Below are positions 47,426-58,181 of a stretch of 64,000 nucleotides of DNA, piece by piece. The stretch is taken from contig NZ_CP118632.1 in assembly GCF_028993615.1 (NCBI RefSeq), positions 4,092,001 to 4,156,000 on the forward strand. Direction: 5' to 3'. Each line of letters opens with the position of its first letter. Positions within the stretch are counted from its first letter, which is position 1. The stretch comes from Herbaspirillum sp. WKF16. GTDB lineage: Bacteria > Pseudomonadota > Gammaproteobacteria > Burkholderiales > Burkholderiaceae_D. The notes beneath the pieces were generated by a model. It was not told the origin of the DNA and made no database searches. It worked only from the letters and a program-made list of their open reading frames with translations. The position numbers were made by a program, and so were the translations under genes.

Positions 47426-47490
47426 AAAGACCCCAATCTCCAAATGTAAGTTAGCGTGGACCTTCTAAGTGACCCTCATGCAACTTTTCG

Positions 47491-47496
47491 ATTATA
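47491..47496 (-). promoter_or_regulatory. -10 element for petABC
   Basis: A perfect TATAAT on the minus strand in an AT-rich stretch of the petA/mscL divergent region; the matching -35 is weak. Confidence 0.45.
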
Positions 47497-47717
47497 TATA
47501 AGCTGAATAGGGTTTTGTAGCTAACGGGCGCAATGGTAGCGGCTGCGGGGAAAATCGATTTGACGCAGCGCAACCTATTGTCAATCTGACCTTGTTGCCG
47601 GTTTTCCTGCACTGCGGCGTCGGTGAATGTCCAATTTACTTTTCTTTCGCGGCAGGCTATAACCCGTTGTAAGACCGCCTCATGAACAAACAGCAACTTT
47701 CAAAGGAGAAACCAAGG

Positions 47718-48149
47718 ATGAGCATGCTCAAAGACTTTCGCGCCTTCGCCATCAAGGGCAACGTCATCGACCTGGCCGTCGGTGTGATCATCGGCGGCGC
47801 GTTCGGCAAGATCGTGGGCTCGCTGGTCGAGGACATCATCATGCCCATCGTCGGCAAGATCTTCGGCGGCCTCGACTTCGCCAACTACTACCTGCCCCTG
47901 AACGGCCAGGCCTACGGCCTGCCGCTGGCCGAGGCCAAGAAGGCCGGCGCGGTCTTCGCCTACGGCAATTTCCTCACCATCCTGATCAACTTCCTGATCC
48001 TGGCCTTCATCATCTTTCAGATGGTGCGTGCGATCAACAAGGCGCGCGACCTCGCCATCAAGCAGGAAGAAGCCGCGCCGGCCGTCCCTGCCGCGCCGCC
48101 CGAAGACGTGCTGCTGCTGCGCGAGATCCGCGACGCGCTGAAGAAGTAA
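47718..48149 (+). CDS. mscL: Large-conductance mechanosensitive channel
   Basis: 143 residues from ATG 47718; MLKDF at 47724 is an alternative with a better-placed AAGG. N-terminal amphipathic helix S1 ([20 protein letters not shown]), TM1 with the glycine-rich gate ([17 protein letters not shown]), a periplasmic loop, TM2 ([19 protein letters not shown]), and a cytoplasmic helix after an Ala/Pro linker. It is a homopentamer releasing solutes on hypo-osmotic shock. It is divergent from petA. Confidence 0.96.
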   Translation: MSMLKDFRAFAIKGNVIDLAVGVIIGGAFGKIVGSLVEDIIMPIVGKIFGGLDFANYYLPLNGQAYGLPLAEAKKAGAVFAYGNFLTILINFLILAFIIFQMVRAINKARDLAIKQEEAAPAVPAAPPEDVLLLREIRDALKK

Positions 48150-48164
48150 GGCCGGCGCCGCCCC

Positions 48165-48192
48165 AAAAAAGCCCGCGAGAGCGGGCTTTTTT
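48165..48192. terminator. Bidirectional intrinsic terminator
   Basis: AAAAAAGCCCGC and GCGGGCTTTTTT around GAGA, between the converging mscL and Nif3-family genes. Confidence 0.92.
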
Positions 48193-48217
48193 CCGGGGGC
48201 GGCTCGCTTCGGCTGTC

Positions 48218-48982
48218 TCACACCGGGTTGTCGATGTCGATGAACTGGTGCTCGATGCCGAAATGCTCGGCCGCATGCGCGCCCAGCGCCTGCACGCCAT
48301 AGCGCTCGGTGGCGTGGTGCCCGGCGGCGATGTAGATGGTGCCGGTCTCGCGCGCCAGGTGCACAGTAGGTTCGGAAATCTCGCCGCTGATGTAGGCCGA
48401 TGCGCCGGCGGCAATGGCGTCGCCCAGCATGCCTTGCGCGGCGCCGGTGCACCAGGCCACATTGCCGACCGGCTGCTGCGGATCGCCGATCAACAGCGGC
48501 ATGCGGCCCAGGCGTTTCTCGATCAGCGCCGCCAGGTCGGCGGCGGTCTTCACCGCGGGCGAATTGCAGCGGCCGATCCAGCCCAGCTCATCGTCGCCGA
48601 AGCGACCGCTGGCGGTGAGGTCGAGCTGGCGCGCCAGTTGCGCGTTGTTGCCCAGCTGCGCATGCGCATCCAGCGGCAGGTGGTAGGCGAACAGGTTGAT
48701 GTCGTTGGACAAGAGCAGCTTCAGGCGGCGCTGCCTGGTGCCGATGACTCGCATATCCTCCCCGCGCCAGAAGTAACCATGGTGGACCAGGATGGCGTCG
48801 GCCTTGAGGTCGAGCGCGGCTTCGATCAACGCCAGGCTGGCGGTGACGCCGCTGACCACGCGCCCGATCCGGGCGCGCCCTTCCACCTGCAGGCCGTTTG
48901 GGCAATAATCGCGGTATTGCGCGGCGTTAAGTGTCTGTCCGAGATAGGCCGCGAACTCGTCTCTGGTAATCTGCCGGGTCAT
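48218..48982 (-). CDS. Nif3-like dinuclear metal-centre protein (YbgI family)
   Basis: 254 residues. The metal ligands are visible as [10 protein letters not shown] (His-His near residues 64-66), a conserved Asp in [12 protein letters not shown], and the C-terminal [11 protein letters not shown]is with a nearby Glu. It is a toroidal hexamer with two metal ions per subunit. Proposed roles (GTP cyclohydrolase I type 2-like, hydrolase) are unproven. It starts only 39 bp from the divergent htrA-type gene. Confidence 0.92.
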   Translation of the reverse strand: MTRQITRDEFAAYLGQTLNAAQYRDYCPNGLQVEGRARIGRVVSGVTASLALIEAALDLKADAILVHHGYFWRGEDMRVIGTRQRRLKLLLSNDINLFAYHLPLDAHAQLGNNAQLARQLDLTASGRFGDDELGWIGRCNSPAVKTAADLAALIEKRLGRMPLLIGDPQQPVGNVAWCTGAAQGMLGDAIAAGASAYISGEISEPTVHLARETGTIYIAAGHHATERYGVQALGAHAAEHFGIEHQFIDIDNPV

Positions 48983-49021
48983 TTCTTCCTCATCGATTCA
49001 ATACTGATCTCAAAACTTTAT

Positions 49022-50203
<1,182 letters not shown>

Positions 50204-50270
50204 GAGCGGCTAGAATGCCCGCTGGCGCCTGCGAACCTGCAGGCGCCCCTCATGAGGAGACCGAAACAAG

Positions 50271-50960
50271 ATGCACGTGCGCGACCTGATCCAGTTCCTG
50301 GGCGAACTGACCGAAAACAACAACCGCGCCTGGTTCGTGATGAACAAGCCGCGCTACGACATCCTGCGCGAGGAGTTCCTGGCGCTGACCATCAAGCTGA
50401 TCGCCGAGATCAGCAAGTTCGACCCGGCCATCGCCGGCTGCAACCCGAAGAAGGCGCTGTTCCGCATCAACCGCGACATGCGCTTCTCCCACGACAAGAG
50501 CCCCTACAAGACGCACTTCTCCGCGGCCATCACCGCCAGCGGCCTGAAGAAGCCCAGCCAGGGCGGCGGTCCGGCCTACTACTTCCACATCGACGCCGAG
50601 GGCAAGCTGTTGATTGCCGGCGGCGAATACCTGCCGCCGCCGGATCGCCTGCGCGCCATCCGCAATCGCGTGATCGAGGACGCGGCCGGCTTCAACAAGA
50701 TGCGCAAGACCAAGAAGCTGGTCGAGACCTACGGCGACCTGCAGGAAGAGGGCAAGCTGGTGCGCCCGCCCAAGGGCTTCGATCCGGCCAGTCCCAACAT
50801 CGAATACGTGAAGTTGAAGAGCTTCATCGTCTGGACCGACGTCAGCATCAAGAAGAAGATTCCCGCCGATCTCGGCGGGGATGTGCTGGAAGGGTTCAAG
50901 GATGCCTATCCGCTGGTGAAGTGGCTGCGCGGGATCCCGCTGGTCTCGCCGGAAGAATAA
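50271..50960 (+). CDS. DUF2461 (TIGR02453) family protein
   Basis: 229 residues forming one DUF2461 domain: LIQFLGELTENNNRAWFVMNK at the start, FRINRDMRFSHDKSPYKTHF near residues 63-82, and YYFHIDAEGKLLIAGG. The family is widespread and its function is not established. It follows the protease gene after 67 bp and may be cotranscribed with it; a strong terminator follows. Confidence 0.88.
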   Translation: MHVRDLIQFLGELTENNNRAWFVMNKPRYDILREEFLALTIKLIAEISKFDPAIAGCNPKKALFRINRDMRFSHDKSPYKTHFSAAITASGLKKPSQGGGPAYYFHIDAEGKLLIAGGEYLPPPDRLRAIRNRVIEDAAGFNKMRKTKKLVETYGDLQEEGKLVRPPKGFDPASPNIEYVKLKSFIVWTDVSIKKKIPADLGGDVLEGFKDAYPLVKWLRGIPLVSPEE

Positions 50961-51008
50961 GCGCCGCCGCCCTGCCCTGTTTGCCCCGGGCAGATGGAGC
51001 GCGCAATG

Positions 51009-51044
51009 AAAAACGCCACCCGGTTTGCGCCGGGTGGCGTTTTT
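51009..51044. terminator. Bidirectional intrinsic terminator
   Basis: A 15-bp perfect stem (AAAAACGCCACCCGG with its complement) between the converging DUF2461 gene and the tatC end of the his-tat series. Confidence 0.92.
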
Positions 51045-51061
51045 TATTGCCGGGAAGATCT

Positions 51062-51835
51062 TCAGTCCGCCGACGACGAGCCGGCTTCCTCCGGCACGCG
51101 CGTGGCGCGCTCGAAGATCGGGGCGACCAGCAGGCCCACCTCGTACAGCAGCACCAGCGGCACCGCCAGCATCAGCTGGCTCATGATGTCGGGCGGGGTG
51201 ACCACGGCGGCGATGACGAAGGCGCCGACGATCACGTAGGGACGGATCTGCTTGAGCTTGGCCAGCGGCACCAGGCCCATGCGCACCAGCACGATTACGA
51301 TCACCGGGACCTCGAAGGTGACGCCGAAGGCGACGAACATGGTCAGCACGAAATCGACGTAGGCGTCGATGTCCGGCGCCACCGACACCGACTTGGGCGC
51401 GAAGTTGTTGATGAACGGGAACACCACGCCGAACACGAAGAAGTAGCAGAACGCCACGCCGGCGACGAACAGCAGCGAGGAGGAGACCACCAGCGGCGCG
51501 ATCAGGCGCTTCTCATGCGCGTACAGGCCGGGCGCGACGAAGGCCCAGAGCTGGTACAGCACCCACGGCAGCGAGATCAGCACCGCCACCATCATGGTGA
51601 CCTTGATGGGGATCAGGAACGGGGTGATGACGCCGGTGGCGATCATCTTGCTGCCGGCGGGCAGCGCCTGGATCATCGGCGCGGCCAGCACGTCGAAGAT
51701 GTGGGCTGCGAACGGCATCATGCACAGGAACACCACCAGCACCACGGCGGAAGCCTTGACGATGCGGCTGCGCAGTTCGATCAGGTGCGAGATGAAGGTA
51801 TCTTCGGCGCCGGCGGGGTTGTTTTCTTCAGCCAT
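51062..51835 (-). CDS. tatC: Twin-arginine translocase subunit TatC
   Basis: 257 residues with six membrane helices. It has the N-terminal FISHLIELRSRIVKA motif that binds twin-arginine signals and the PFAAHIFDVLAAPMI and FAFGV-type loop (VAFGVTFEVPV) blocks. It is the substrate receptor of the Tat system in the inner membrane. It is the last gene of tatABC and of the long minus-strand series, 44 bp after tatB. Confidence 0.97.
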   Translation of the reverse strand: MAEENNPAGAEDTFISHLIELRSRIVKASAVVLVVFLCMMPFAAHIFDVLAAPMIQALPAGSKMIATGVITPFLIPIKVTMMVAVLISLPWVLYQLWAFVAPGLYAHEKRLIAPLVVSSSLLFVAGVAFCYFFVFGVVFPFINNFAPKSVSVAPDIDAYVDFVLTMFVAFGVTFEVPVIVIVLVRMGLVPLAKLKQIRPYVIVGAFVIAAVVTPPDIMSQLMLAVPLVLLYEVGLLVAPIFERATRVPEEAGSSSAD

Positions 51836-51879
51836 GGATGTGCTGCGTGGGTATCAGGTAAAGACGCGATGCGCCGGGA

Positions 51880-52401
51880 TTAAAAGAAGCCGGCGGACTT
51901 GCTGGCGCTGATCGGGCGATATTTCGCGACCCGCGCCGAGGCCGAAATGACGCGCGTCTTGCGGCCGCTCTGGTGCTTGTACCAGGAGGGCACGGCGGTG
52001 GTGCGCGCCAGCTTCTTGCGGCGGAAGGCCTTGGCCTTGATCGAAAGCAAGTCGGCATTGGGCGTGCGCTTCCAGGACTCGGCGCCGCTCTCGACGCTGC
52101 CGGCGGAGGCCGAGTCGCCGCCGTTCCAGGCGTCGTTGATCGAGGCCTCGGTATCGGACATGCTCTTGTGGATGCTGCCGGACACGTCGCTGGCGGCCTG
52201 CTCGACATCCTTTTGCATCTTGCGCAGCTCGTCGAGCTCGATCTCGCGGCTGACCTCGGACTTGACGTCGTTGATGTAGCGCTGCGCGCGGCCGAACAAG
52301 GTGCCGGCCATGCGCGCCACCTTGGGCAGGCGCTCGGGGCCGATCACGACCAGCGCGACCACGCCGATCAGGGCCAGCTTGGAAAGGCCTATATCAATCA
52401 T
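51880..52401 (-). CDS. tatB: Twin-arginine translocase subunit TatB
   Basis: 173 residues. A short N-terminal helix followed by the TatB pattern LALIGVVALVVIGPERLPKVAR (key residues E-R-L-P near 23-26), then an amphipathic helix with YINDVKSEVSREIELDELRK. The C-terminal tail (from about residue 120) is very basic, with an RRKKLAR cluster, and longer than needed for the core. It partners TatC in the receptor complex. It is separated from tatA by an unusually long 141 bp. Confidence 0.95.
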   Translation of the reverse strand: MIDIGLSKLALIGVVALVVIGPERLPKVARMAGTLFGRAQRYINDVKSEVSREIELDELRKMQKDVEQAASDVSGSIHKSMSDTEASINDAWNGGDSASAGSVESGAESWKRTPNADLLSIKAKAFRRKKLARTTAVPSWYKHQSGRKTRVISASARVAKYRPISASKSAGFF

Positions 52402-52542
52402 GAGTCTGTGTGGACATTGGAACCTGGGCTAGGCCAGGCGTTGCTGGCACGACAATGTGCGGGGAAGGCGCCCGCCGCGAAGGGCCACGGGCGCCGGAAC
52501 CTGGAGACGGCTCGCCGCGCTCCCGTCGGCAGGCGCAGCCGA

Positions 52543-52743
52543 TCAGCTGCCGGACTTGTCCTTTTCCTTGGCCTGCACGTCGATGGCCTGGTCCTTCTTT
52601 TCTTCCTCGCCCTTGACGCCGTCCTTGAAACCCTTGACCGCCTTGCCCAGGTCGGAACCCATGTTGCCGAGCTTCTTGGTGCCGAAGACCACCATCACGA
52701 TCACCAGAACAATCAGCCAATGCCAGATACTGAACGAACCCAT
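52543..52743 (-). CDS. tatA: Twin-arginine translocase subunit TatA
   Basis: 66 residues. The product is a membrane helix ([20 protein letters not shown], with the FGTKKL hinge) followed by an amphipathic helix ([15 protein letters not shown]) and a charged tail. It forms the pore-like oligomer of the Tat translocase. Substrates visible in this window are OpgD and the Rieske protein. Confidence 0.96.
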   Translation of the reverse strand: MGSFSIWHWLIVLVIVMVVFGTKKLGNMGSDLGKAVKGFKDGVKGEEEKKDQAIDVQAKEKDKSGS

Positions 52744-52799
52744 TCTATTCTCCTAAGCGGACATCCCTGCCCTGTATAAAAACGTTCCCTAATGTCCCC

Positions 52800-52832
52800 G
52801 TCCGCTGGGCGGACTTGTGTCCGCCGGACGGA
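52800..52832. repeat. Nested inverted repeats between hinT and tatA
   Basis: GTCCGC-TGG-GCGGAC (52800-52814), GGAC-TTGT-GTCC and GTCC-GCC-GGAC overlap, so several alternative stems are possible. There is no T-run immediately after the stems on either strand, so it is not a standard terminator. Confidence 0.5.
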
Positions 52833-52836
52833 CTTC

Positions 52837-53223
52837 TCATTGTTGCACGAACTTCACGCGCCACGGATGCGGGCCGCCGATCACGTGCATATGCAGATGG
52901 TACACCTCCTGCCCACCGTCCGGTCCGGTGTTGAACAGCGTCTTGAAGCCGCCGCTGGGCTTGCCGTCGCCGTCGAGCCGGTAGCCGCAGCCCTGCTCGG
53001 CAGCCAGCTTGGGCGCCAGCGCCGCCATCTTGCCCAGCAGCACGGTGTCTTCCGGGCCGCATTCGGTCAAGGTCGGGATGTGCTTGCGCGGCACGATCAG
53101 GAAGTGCACCGGCGCGGCCGGGTTGATGTCGTGGAAGGCGATCACGTCCTCGTCTTCGTAGACCTTCTTCGACGGGATCTCGCCGGCGGCGATCTTACAG
53201 AAAATGCAATTATCCAAAACCAT
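52837..53223 (-). CDS. hinT: HIT-family purine nucleoside phosphoramidase
   Basis: 128 residues. The histidine-triad motif HLHMHVIGG (near residues 109-117) and the N-terminal NCIFCKIAAGEIPSKKVYED with the CxxC pair. It hydrolyses adenosine phosphoramidates and acyl-adenylates in the cytosol. It lies between hisE (25 bp) and tatA (93 bp), a common betaproteobacterial order. Confidence 0.94.
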   Translation of the reverse strand: MVLDNCIFCKIAAGEIPSKKVYEDEDVIAFHDINPAAPVHFLIVPRKHIPTLTECGPEDTVLLGKMAALAPKLAAEQGCGYRLDGDGKPSGGFKTLFNTGPDGGQEVYHLHMHVIGGPHPWRVKFVQQ

Positions 53224-53248
53224 TCTCCTGCGTGGGTGGTGGTGGCGC

Positions 53249-53587
53249 TCAGTCGCCGCGCGCGGCTTTCTCTTCCAGTCCGGACAAGCCCTCGCGGCGA
53301 GCCAGCTCGTCCAGCACGTCCTGCGGCGACAGCTCGAACTGGGCCAGCATCACCATGGAATGGAACCAGAGGTCGGCGCATTCGTAGAGCACCTTGGACT
53401 TGTCGCCGGAGACGCGCGCGTCCTTGGCGGCCATCACGGTTTCGGTGGCCTCTTCGCCGATCTTCTTCAAGATGGCGTCGTCGCCCTTGGAAAACAGCTT
53501 GGCGACGTAGGATTTCTCGGGATTGCCGCCGTTGGCCGGCTTGCGCGACTCGATGACTTGCGCCAGCCGCTTCAGGGTTTCGCTCAT
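53249..53587 (-). CDS. hisE: Phosphoribosyl-ATP pyrophosphatase
   Basis: 112 residues from ATG 53587, overlapping hisI by 4 bp. It has an all-alpha MazG-like fold with [12 protein letters not shown] (metal-binding Glu residues) and [13 protein letters not shown]. It is the second step of histidine synthesis. It is separate from hisI, unlike the enteric fusion. Confidence 0.95.
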   Translation of the reverse strand: MSETLKRLAQVIESRKPANGGNPEKSYVAKLFSKGDDAILKKIGEEATETVMAAKDARVSGDKSKVLYECADLWFHSMVMLAQFELSPQDVLDELARREGLSGLEEKAARGD

Positions 53588-54078
53588 GATGGGGTCTTGT
53601 CGGTATCGGCCGGCTTGGAGGCGGCGCTCTTGCGCACTCGCTTGGGCTTGTCGGCCTTGGACTCGGCAGGCGCGCCGCCGGCGCCGGGCGCCAGCTCCTT
53701 GATCACCGCTTCCACGGTCTGCCATTCGCCGTTGTCGGCGCTGCCCTCGAATTTCTGGAAGAAGCAGGAGTGACGGCCGGTGTGACAGGCGATGCCGGCC
53801 ACCTGCTCGACCTTCAGCAGCACCACGTCTTCATCGCAATCGAGGCGGATCTCATGCACCTTCTGGAAGTGGCCGGACTCCTCGCCCTTGTGCCACAGCT
53901 TCTTGCGCGAGCGACTCCAGTAGACGGCCTGGCCGATCTCGACGGTCCTGGCCAGCGCCTCGCGGTTCATCCAGGCGAACATCAGGACATCGTTGCTGCC
54001 CACTTCCTGGGTGATCACCGGCACCAAGCCGACCTCGTCCCACTTGACCTTGTTGAGCCACTTGGCGCTGATGCTCAT
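53584..54078 (-). CDS. hisI: Phosphoribosyl-AMP cyclohydrolase with C-terminal extension
   Basis: 164 residues from ATG 54078. The conserved core (about 1-130) has [30 protein letters not shown] and the zinc cysteines in [11 protein letters not shown]. It is the third step of histidine synthesis. A Lys/Arg/Ala-rich tail of about 30 residues (from about 135) is not part of the family core. It overlaps hisF and hisE by 4 bp each. Confidence 0.95.
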   Translation of the reverse strand: MSISAKWLNKVKWDEVGLVPVITQEVGSNDVLMFAWMNREALARTVEIGQAVYWSRSRKKLWHKGEESGHFQKVHEIRLDCDEDVVLLKVEQVAGIACHTGRHSCFFQKFEGSADNGEWQTVEAVIKELAPGAGGAPAESKADKPKRVRKSAASKPADTDKTPS

Positions 54079-54839
54079 GCCAGCCTCATGGAAATGTTCT
54101 GGTCGGCCATGAAGCGCTTGGCTTCCTGCACGGTGTGCTGGCCGTAGTGGAAGATGCTGGCCGCCAGCACGGCGTCGGCACGGCCCTTGGTCACGCCGTC
54201 GGCCAGGTCCTGCAGGCCGCCGACGCCGCCCGAGGCGATCACGGGAATGCTGACCGCTTCCGACACGGCGCGGGTCAGCGCCAGGTCGAAACCGCTCTTG
54301 GTGCCGTCGCGGTCCATGCTGGTCAGCAGGATCTCGCCGGCGCCCAGGCGCGCCATGTTGCGCGCCCATTCGACCGCGTCCAGCCCGGTGGCGTTGCGCC
54401 CGCCATGGGTGTAGACCTCCCACTTGCCGTCGCCGACGCGCTTGGCGTCGATGGCCACCACGATGCACTGGGATCCGTACTTGCCGGCGGCGTCGGCCAC
54501 CAGCTGCGGATTGGTCACGGCGGAGGTGTTGATGCCGACCTTGTCGGCGCCGGCGTTCAGCAGGCGCCGCACATCGTCGACCGCGCGCACGCCGCCGCCG
54601 ACCGTCAAGGGGATGAAGACTTGCGACGCCACCGCCTCGATGATGTCGAGGATCAGGTCGCGCCCGTCGGAGGAGGCGGTGATGTCGAGGAAGGTCAGTT
54701 CGTCGGCGCCCTGCTCGTCATAGCGGCGCGCGATCTCGACCGGGTCGCCGGCGTCGCGCAGCTCGAGGAAATTGACGCCCTTGACGACGCGACCGGCGGT
54801 CACGTCCAGGCAAGGGATGATGCGTTTTGCGAGGGCCAT
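54075..54839 (-). CDS. hisF: Imidazole glycerol phosphate synthase, cyclase subunit
   Basis: 254 residues, (beta/alpha)8 barrel. The catalytic Asp residues are in [15 protein letters not shown] (Asp11 type) and [15 protein letters not shown] (Asp130 type). It uses ammonia from HisH to close the imidazole ring. It is 12 bp after hisA. Confidence 0.97.
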   Translation of the reverse strand: MALAKRIIPCLDVTAGRVVKGVNFLELRDAGDPVEIARRYDEQGADELTFLDITASSDGRDLILDIIEAVASQVFIPLTVGGGVRAVDDVRRLLNAGADKVGINTSAVTNPQLVADAAGKYGSQCIVVAIDAKRVGDGKWEVYTHGGRNATGLDAVEWARNMARLGAGEILLTSMDRDGTKSGFDLALTRAVSEAVSIPVIASGGVGGLQDLADGVTKGRADAVLAASIFHYGQHTVQEAKRFMADQNISMRLA

Positions 54840-54851
54840 CTGTGGGTTGCC

Positions 54852-55649
54852 TTATTTGCCGCCGGCGTCGCGATTGGCTTCCAGGGCGCGCGTGAGTTCA
54901 TCGGCGCGGTCCTGGCCGCTGGAGAGGTCGAGCGTGCCTTCATAGATCGAGCGGCCGCAGATGACGGCTTCGATGCCCTCGTCCTCGACCCGGCACAACG
55001 CTTCCACGTCGCCGATGTGGTGCACGCCGCCGGAAGCGATGATGGGGATCGACACCGCCTGCGCCAGGCGCACGGTGGCTTCGATGTTGACGCCGCCCAT
55101 CATGCCGTCGCGGCCGATGTCGGTGTAGACGATGGCTTCGCAGCCATAGCCTTCGAACTTCTGCGCCAGGTCGATCACCTCGTGGCCGGACAGCTTGCTC
55201 CAGCCGTCGGTGGCGACCTTGCCGTCCTTGGCGTCCAGGCCGACGATGATCTGGCCCGGGAAGGCGCTGCAGGCGTCGTGCAGGAAGCCGGGGTTCTTGA
55301 CCGCGGCGGTGCCGATGATGATGTAGGACAGGCCGTCGTCGAGGTAGCGCTCGATGGTGTCGAGGTCGCGGATGCCGCCGCCCAGCTGGACGGGGATCTC
55401 TTCGACGTCGTTCTCCTCGGCGAAATTGGCGACCGCCTTCAGGATGGCCTTCACCGCAGCCTCGTTCTTGGGCTTGCCGGCGAAGGCGCCGTTGAGGTCG
55501 ACCAGATGCAGGCGGCGCGCGCCTTGCTTCAACCAATGCAAAGCCATTTCCGCGGGATCCTCGGAAAATACGGTGGCTTGTTCCATATCGCCTTGTTTGA
55601 GGCGGACGCAATGACCGTCTTTCAGGTCGATGGCGGGTATAAGCAGCAT
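54852..55649 (-). CDS. hisA: ProFAR isomerase (HisA)
   Basis: 265 residues from ATG 55649. It is a barrel homologous to HisF, with [20 protein letters not shown] (general base Asp near residue 8) and [13 protein letters not shown] (general acid Asp). An Amadori rearrangement in histidine synthesis. The tail extends about 15 residues past the usual end. Confidence 0.96.
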   Translation of the reverse strand: MLLIPAIDLKDGHCVRLKQGDMEQATVFSEDPAEMALHWLKQGARRLHLVDLNGAFAGKPKNEAAVKAILKAVANFAEENDVEEIPVQLGGGIRDLDTIERYLDDGLSYIIIGTAAVKNPGFLHDACSAFPGQIIVGLDAKDGKVATDGWSKLSGHEVIDLAQKFEGYGCEAIVYTDIGRDGMMGGVNIEATVRLAQAVSIPIIASGGVHHIGDVEALCRVEDEGIEAVICGRSIYEGTLDLSSGQDRADELTRALEANRDAGGK

Positions 55650-55725
55650 GGCTACGGTGTGACTAGTCAGTGAAAAGGTTGGATGACGGGGGCTTCTGGG
55701 CCGGTTCTTGCCTGAAAGGCAAAAA

Positions 55726-56364
55726 TCAAGGCTTCCAGTGTACGAAATTCCGATACAGCTGCAAACCCGCGGAGGCACTTTTTTCCGGGTGGAACTGGGT
55801 TGCAAAGATATTATCGCGGGCCACCGCGCAGGTGAAGTCGCGGCCGTACGGCGTTTGACCGACGACATGCGAGGCGTCGGCCGGCACTGCGTAGAAACTG
55901 TGCACGAAGTAGAAGTAGGCGTTGTCGGCGATGCCTTCCCACAGCGGGTGCGCGCCGGTCTGATGCACGTGGTTCCAGCCCATCTGCGGCACCTTGAAGC
56001 GCGAGCCGTCGTCCTGGGCCAGGCCTTCCAGCTCGAAACGCACCACCTTGCCGGGCAGCAGGCCCAAGCCGGGCGTGTCGCCCTCTTCGCTCCAGTCGAA
56101 CAGCATCTGTTCGCCCACGCACACACCGAACAGCGGCTTGCTGCGCGAGGCCTCGACCACCGCCTCCTGCAGGCCGGACTCGCGCAGGCAGCGCATGCAG
56201 TCGGGCATGGCGCCCTGGCCGGGCAGCACCACACGGTCGGCCGCGCGGATGTCGGCGACCTCGCCGGAAATGCGTACATCGGCCTCGGGCGCGACATGGC
56301 GCAGGGCTTGCGCCACCGAGCGCAAATTACCCATGCCGTAATCCACTACAACAATTTTATTCAT
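55726..56364 (-). CDS. hisH: Imidazole glycerol phosphate synthase, glutaminase subunit
   Basis: 212 residues from ATG 56364. Class I amidotransferase with nucleophile Cys in [11 protein letters not shown] (near residue 82; GMQ is more usual than GEQ) and the His-Glu pair in ATQFHPEKS near the end. It feeds ammonia to HisF. Confidence 0.96.
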   Translation of the reverse strand: MNKIVVVDYGMGNLRSVAQALRHVAPEADVRISGEVADIRAADRVVLPGQGAMPDCMRCLRESGLQEAVVEASRSKPLFGVCVGEQMLFDWSEEGDTPGLGLLPGKVVRFELEGLAQDDGSRFKVPQMGWNHVHQTGAHPLWEGIADNAYFYFVHSFYAVPADASHVVGQTPYGRDFTCAVARDNIFATQFHPEKSASAGLQLYRNFVHWKP

Positions 56365-56410
56365 ATCGACGTTGGCGGCGCGGCGACGCGCGCCTCGGAA
56401 AACCAGGTGG

Positions 56411-57007
56411 TTACAGACTGCCTTTGGTGGACGGAATCGTACCCGCGGCGCGCGGATCGAGCTCGATGGCCATGCGCAGCGCGCGGCCGAAGGCCTTGAA
56501 CACGGTTTCGCACTGGTGGTGGGCGTTGATGCCGCGTAAATTGTCCACATGCAAGGTCACCTGCGCATGATTGACGAAACCATGGAAGAACTCGCTGGTC
56601 AGGTCGACGTCGAAGCCGCCGATCATCGAGCGGGTGAACGGGATGTGATATTCCAGGCCGGGACGGCCGGAGAAGTCGATCACCACGCGCGACAACGCCT
56701 CGTCCAGGGGGACATAGGCATGGCCGTAGCGGCGGATGCCCTTCTTGTCGCCGATGGCCTTGGCGAAGGCCATGCCCAGGGTGATGCCGACGTCTTCCAC
56801 CGTGTGGTGGGCGTCGATGTGCAGGTCGCCCTTGGCCTGGATGTCCAGGTCGATCAGCCCGTGGCGCGCGATCTGGTCCAGCATGTGATCCAGGAACGGC
56901 ACGCCGGTGTCGAGCGATTGCTTGCCGGTTCCGTCCAGGTTGATCGCAACGCGGATCTGCGTCTCGTTGGTGTTGCGGACGACTTCCGCGGTTCTGGGTG
57001 TAGACAT
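56411..57007 (-). CDS. hisB: Imidazoleglycerol-phosphate dehydratase
   Basis: 198 residues, single-domain form without the HisB phosphatase. The manganese ligands are in [12 protein letters not shown] and [12 protein letters not shown], with [13 protein letters not shown] near residue 40. It dehydrates IGP to imidazole acetol phosphate. Confidence 0.97.
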   Translation of the reverse strand: MSTPRTAEVVRNTNETQIRVAINLDGTGKQSLDTGVPFLDHMLDQIARHGLIDLDIQAKGDLHIDAHHTVEDVGITLGMAFAKAIGDKKGIRRYGHAYVPLDEALSRVVIDFSGRPGLEYHIPFTRSMIGGFDVDLTSEFFHGFVNHAQVTLHVDNLRGINAHHQCETVFKAFGRALRMAIELDPRAAGTIPSTKGSL

Positions 57008-57068
57008 GGTCAGAGTGAAGCGGGATTCAAACGGTTGGGGTTTACCTAGATGGTGCTGGACGGCGCCG

Positions 57069-58181
57069 TTACAACTCTGCCAGCGCCGCTTGCAGGGCCG
57101 CCAGGAAGGCGGCGTTTTCTTCTTCTGTGCTGACGGTAATGCGCAAACAGTTTCTCAGCAATGCGTGCATTCTACCGGCATTTTTGACCAGCACCTTACG
57201 CGCCAGCAAAGCGGCGAAAACTTTCTCGGCGTCCGGGACGCGGATCAGCACGAAATTGGCCGCCGACGGGAATACCTCCACGCCGTCCAGCGCCGCCAGG
57301 CTGGCCGCCAGGACAGTGCGCGCTTCGCGCAGGCGGGCCGCCTGCCCTTCCAGCACATCCAGGTGCTCCAGCACGAACAGCGCCGCGGCCTCGGTGAGCA
57401 CATTGATGTTGTAGGGCGGGCGCACCTTGTCGAATTCGCGCAACAAGGCCGGCGCAGCCGACATGTAGCCCAGGCGGATGCCGGCCAGGCCGAGCTTGGA
57501 GACGGTGCGCATCAGCACCAGGTTGTTGAACTGCGGCAACGCCGGCATCAGGCTGGTTCCGGCGAAGGGCTGGTAGGCCTCGTCCACCACCACCAGGCCG
57601 TAGGGCGCTGCGGCCTCGACGATGCGCAGCACGTCAGCCCGGGCGAACAGCGTGCCGGTAGGATTGTTGGGGTAGGACAGGTAGGTGATCGCCGGCCGGT
57701 GCTGCGCCATCGCCGCCAGCATGGCCGGCAGGTCCAGCGTGAGGTCGGCGCGCAGCGGCACGCCGACGTACTCCAGTCCGGCGCTCAGGGCAGATACCTG
57801 GTACATCACGAAGCTCGGTTCCGGCGCCAGCACCTTGCGTCCGGGCACCGCGCAGGCCGCCGAGAGGATGGCGATGAGCTCGTCGGAGCCGTTGCCCAGC
57901 AGGACGTCGTAGCCTTCGGGCACGCCCAGCCTGGCGCAAATCTCCTGCTTCAGGCGCGTGTAGCTGGGCACCGGATAGCGGTTCAGCTCCGCCGCGGCCA
58001 GCCGCCGCGCCAGTTGCGCATGCAGCTCCGGCGGCAGCGTGTGGGGATTTTCCATGGCGTCCAGCTTGACCATGCCCTCGGCCGGCGGCACGTGGTAGGC
58101 CTGCCAGCCGCGCACCAGCGGACGGATCACGCCGGCAATCAGTTCTTCGCAGGAAGCGGCTTCAGCCGGCGACTTGTTCAT
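57069..58181 (-). CDS. hisC: Histidinol-phosphate aminotransferase
   Basis: 370 residues, fold-type I PLP enzyme. NPTGTLF (near residues 165-171), VDEAYQPF, and the PLP Lys in [14 protein letters not shown] (near 233-246). Its start overlaps the 3' end of the methyltransferase gene by 20 bp, so the two are translationally linked. Confidence 0.96.
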   Translation of the reverse strand: MNKSPAEAASCEELIAGVIRPLVRGWQAYHVPPAEGMVKLDAMENPHTLPPELHAQLARRLAAAELNRYPVPSYTRLKQEICARLGVPEGYDVLLGNGSDELIAILSAACAVPGRKVLAPEPSFVMYQVSALSAGLEYVGVPLRADLTLDLPAMLAAMAQHRPAITYLSYPNNPTGTLFARADVLRIVEAAAPYGLVVVDEAYQPFAGTSLMPALPQFNNLVLMRTVSKLGLAGIRLGYMSAAPALLREFDKVRPPYNINVLTEAAALFVLEHLDVLEGQAARLREARTVLAASLAALDGVEVFPSAANFVLIRVPDAEKVFAALLARKVLVKNAGRMHALLRNCLRITVSTEEENAAFLAALQAALAEL

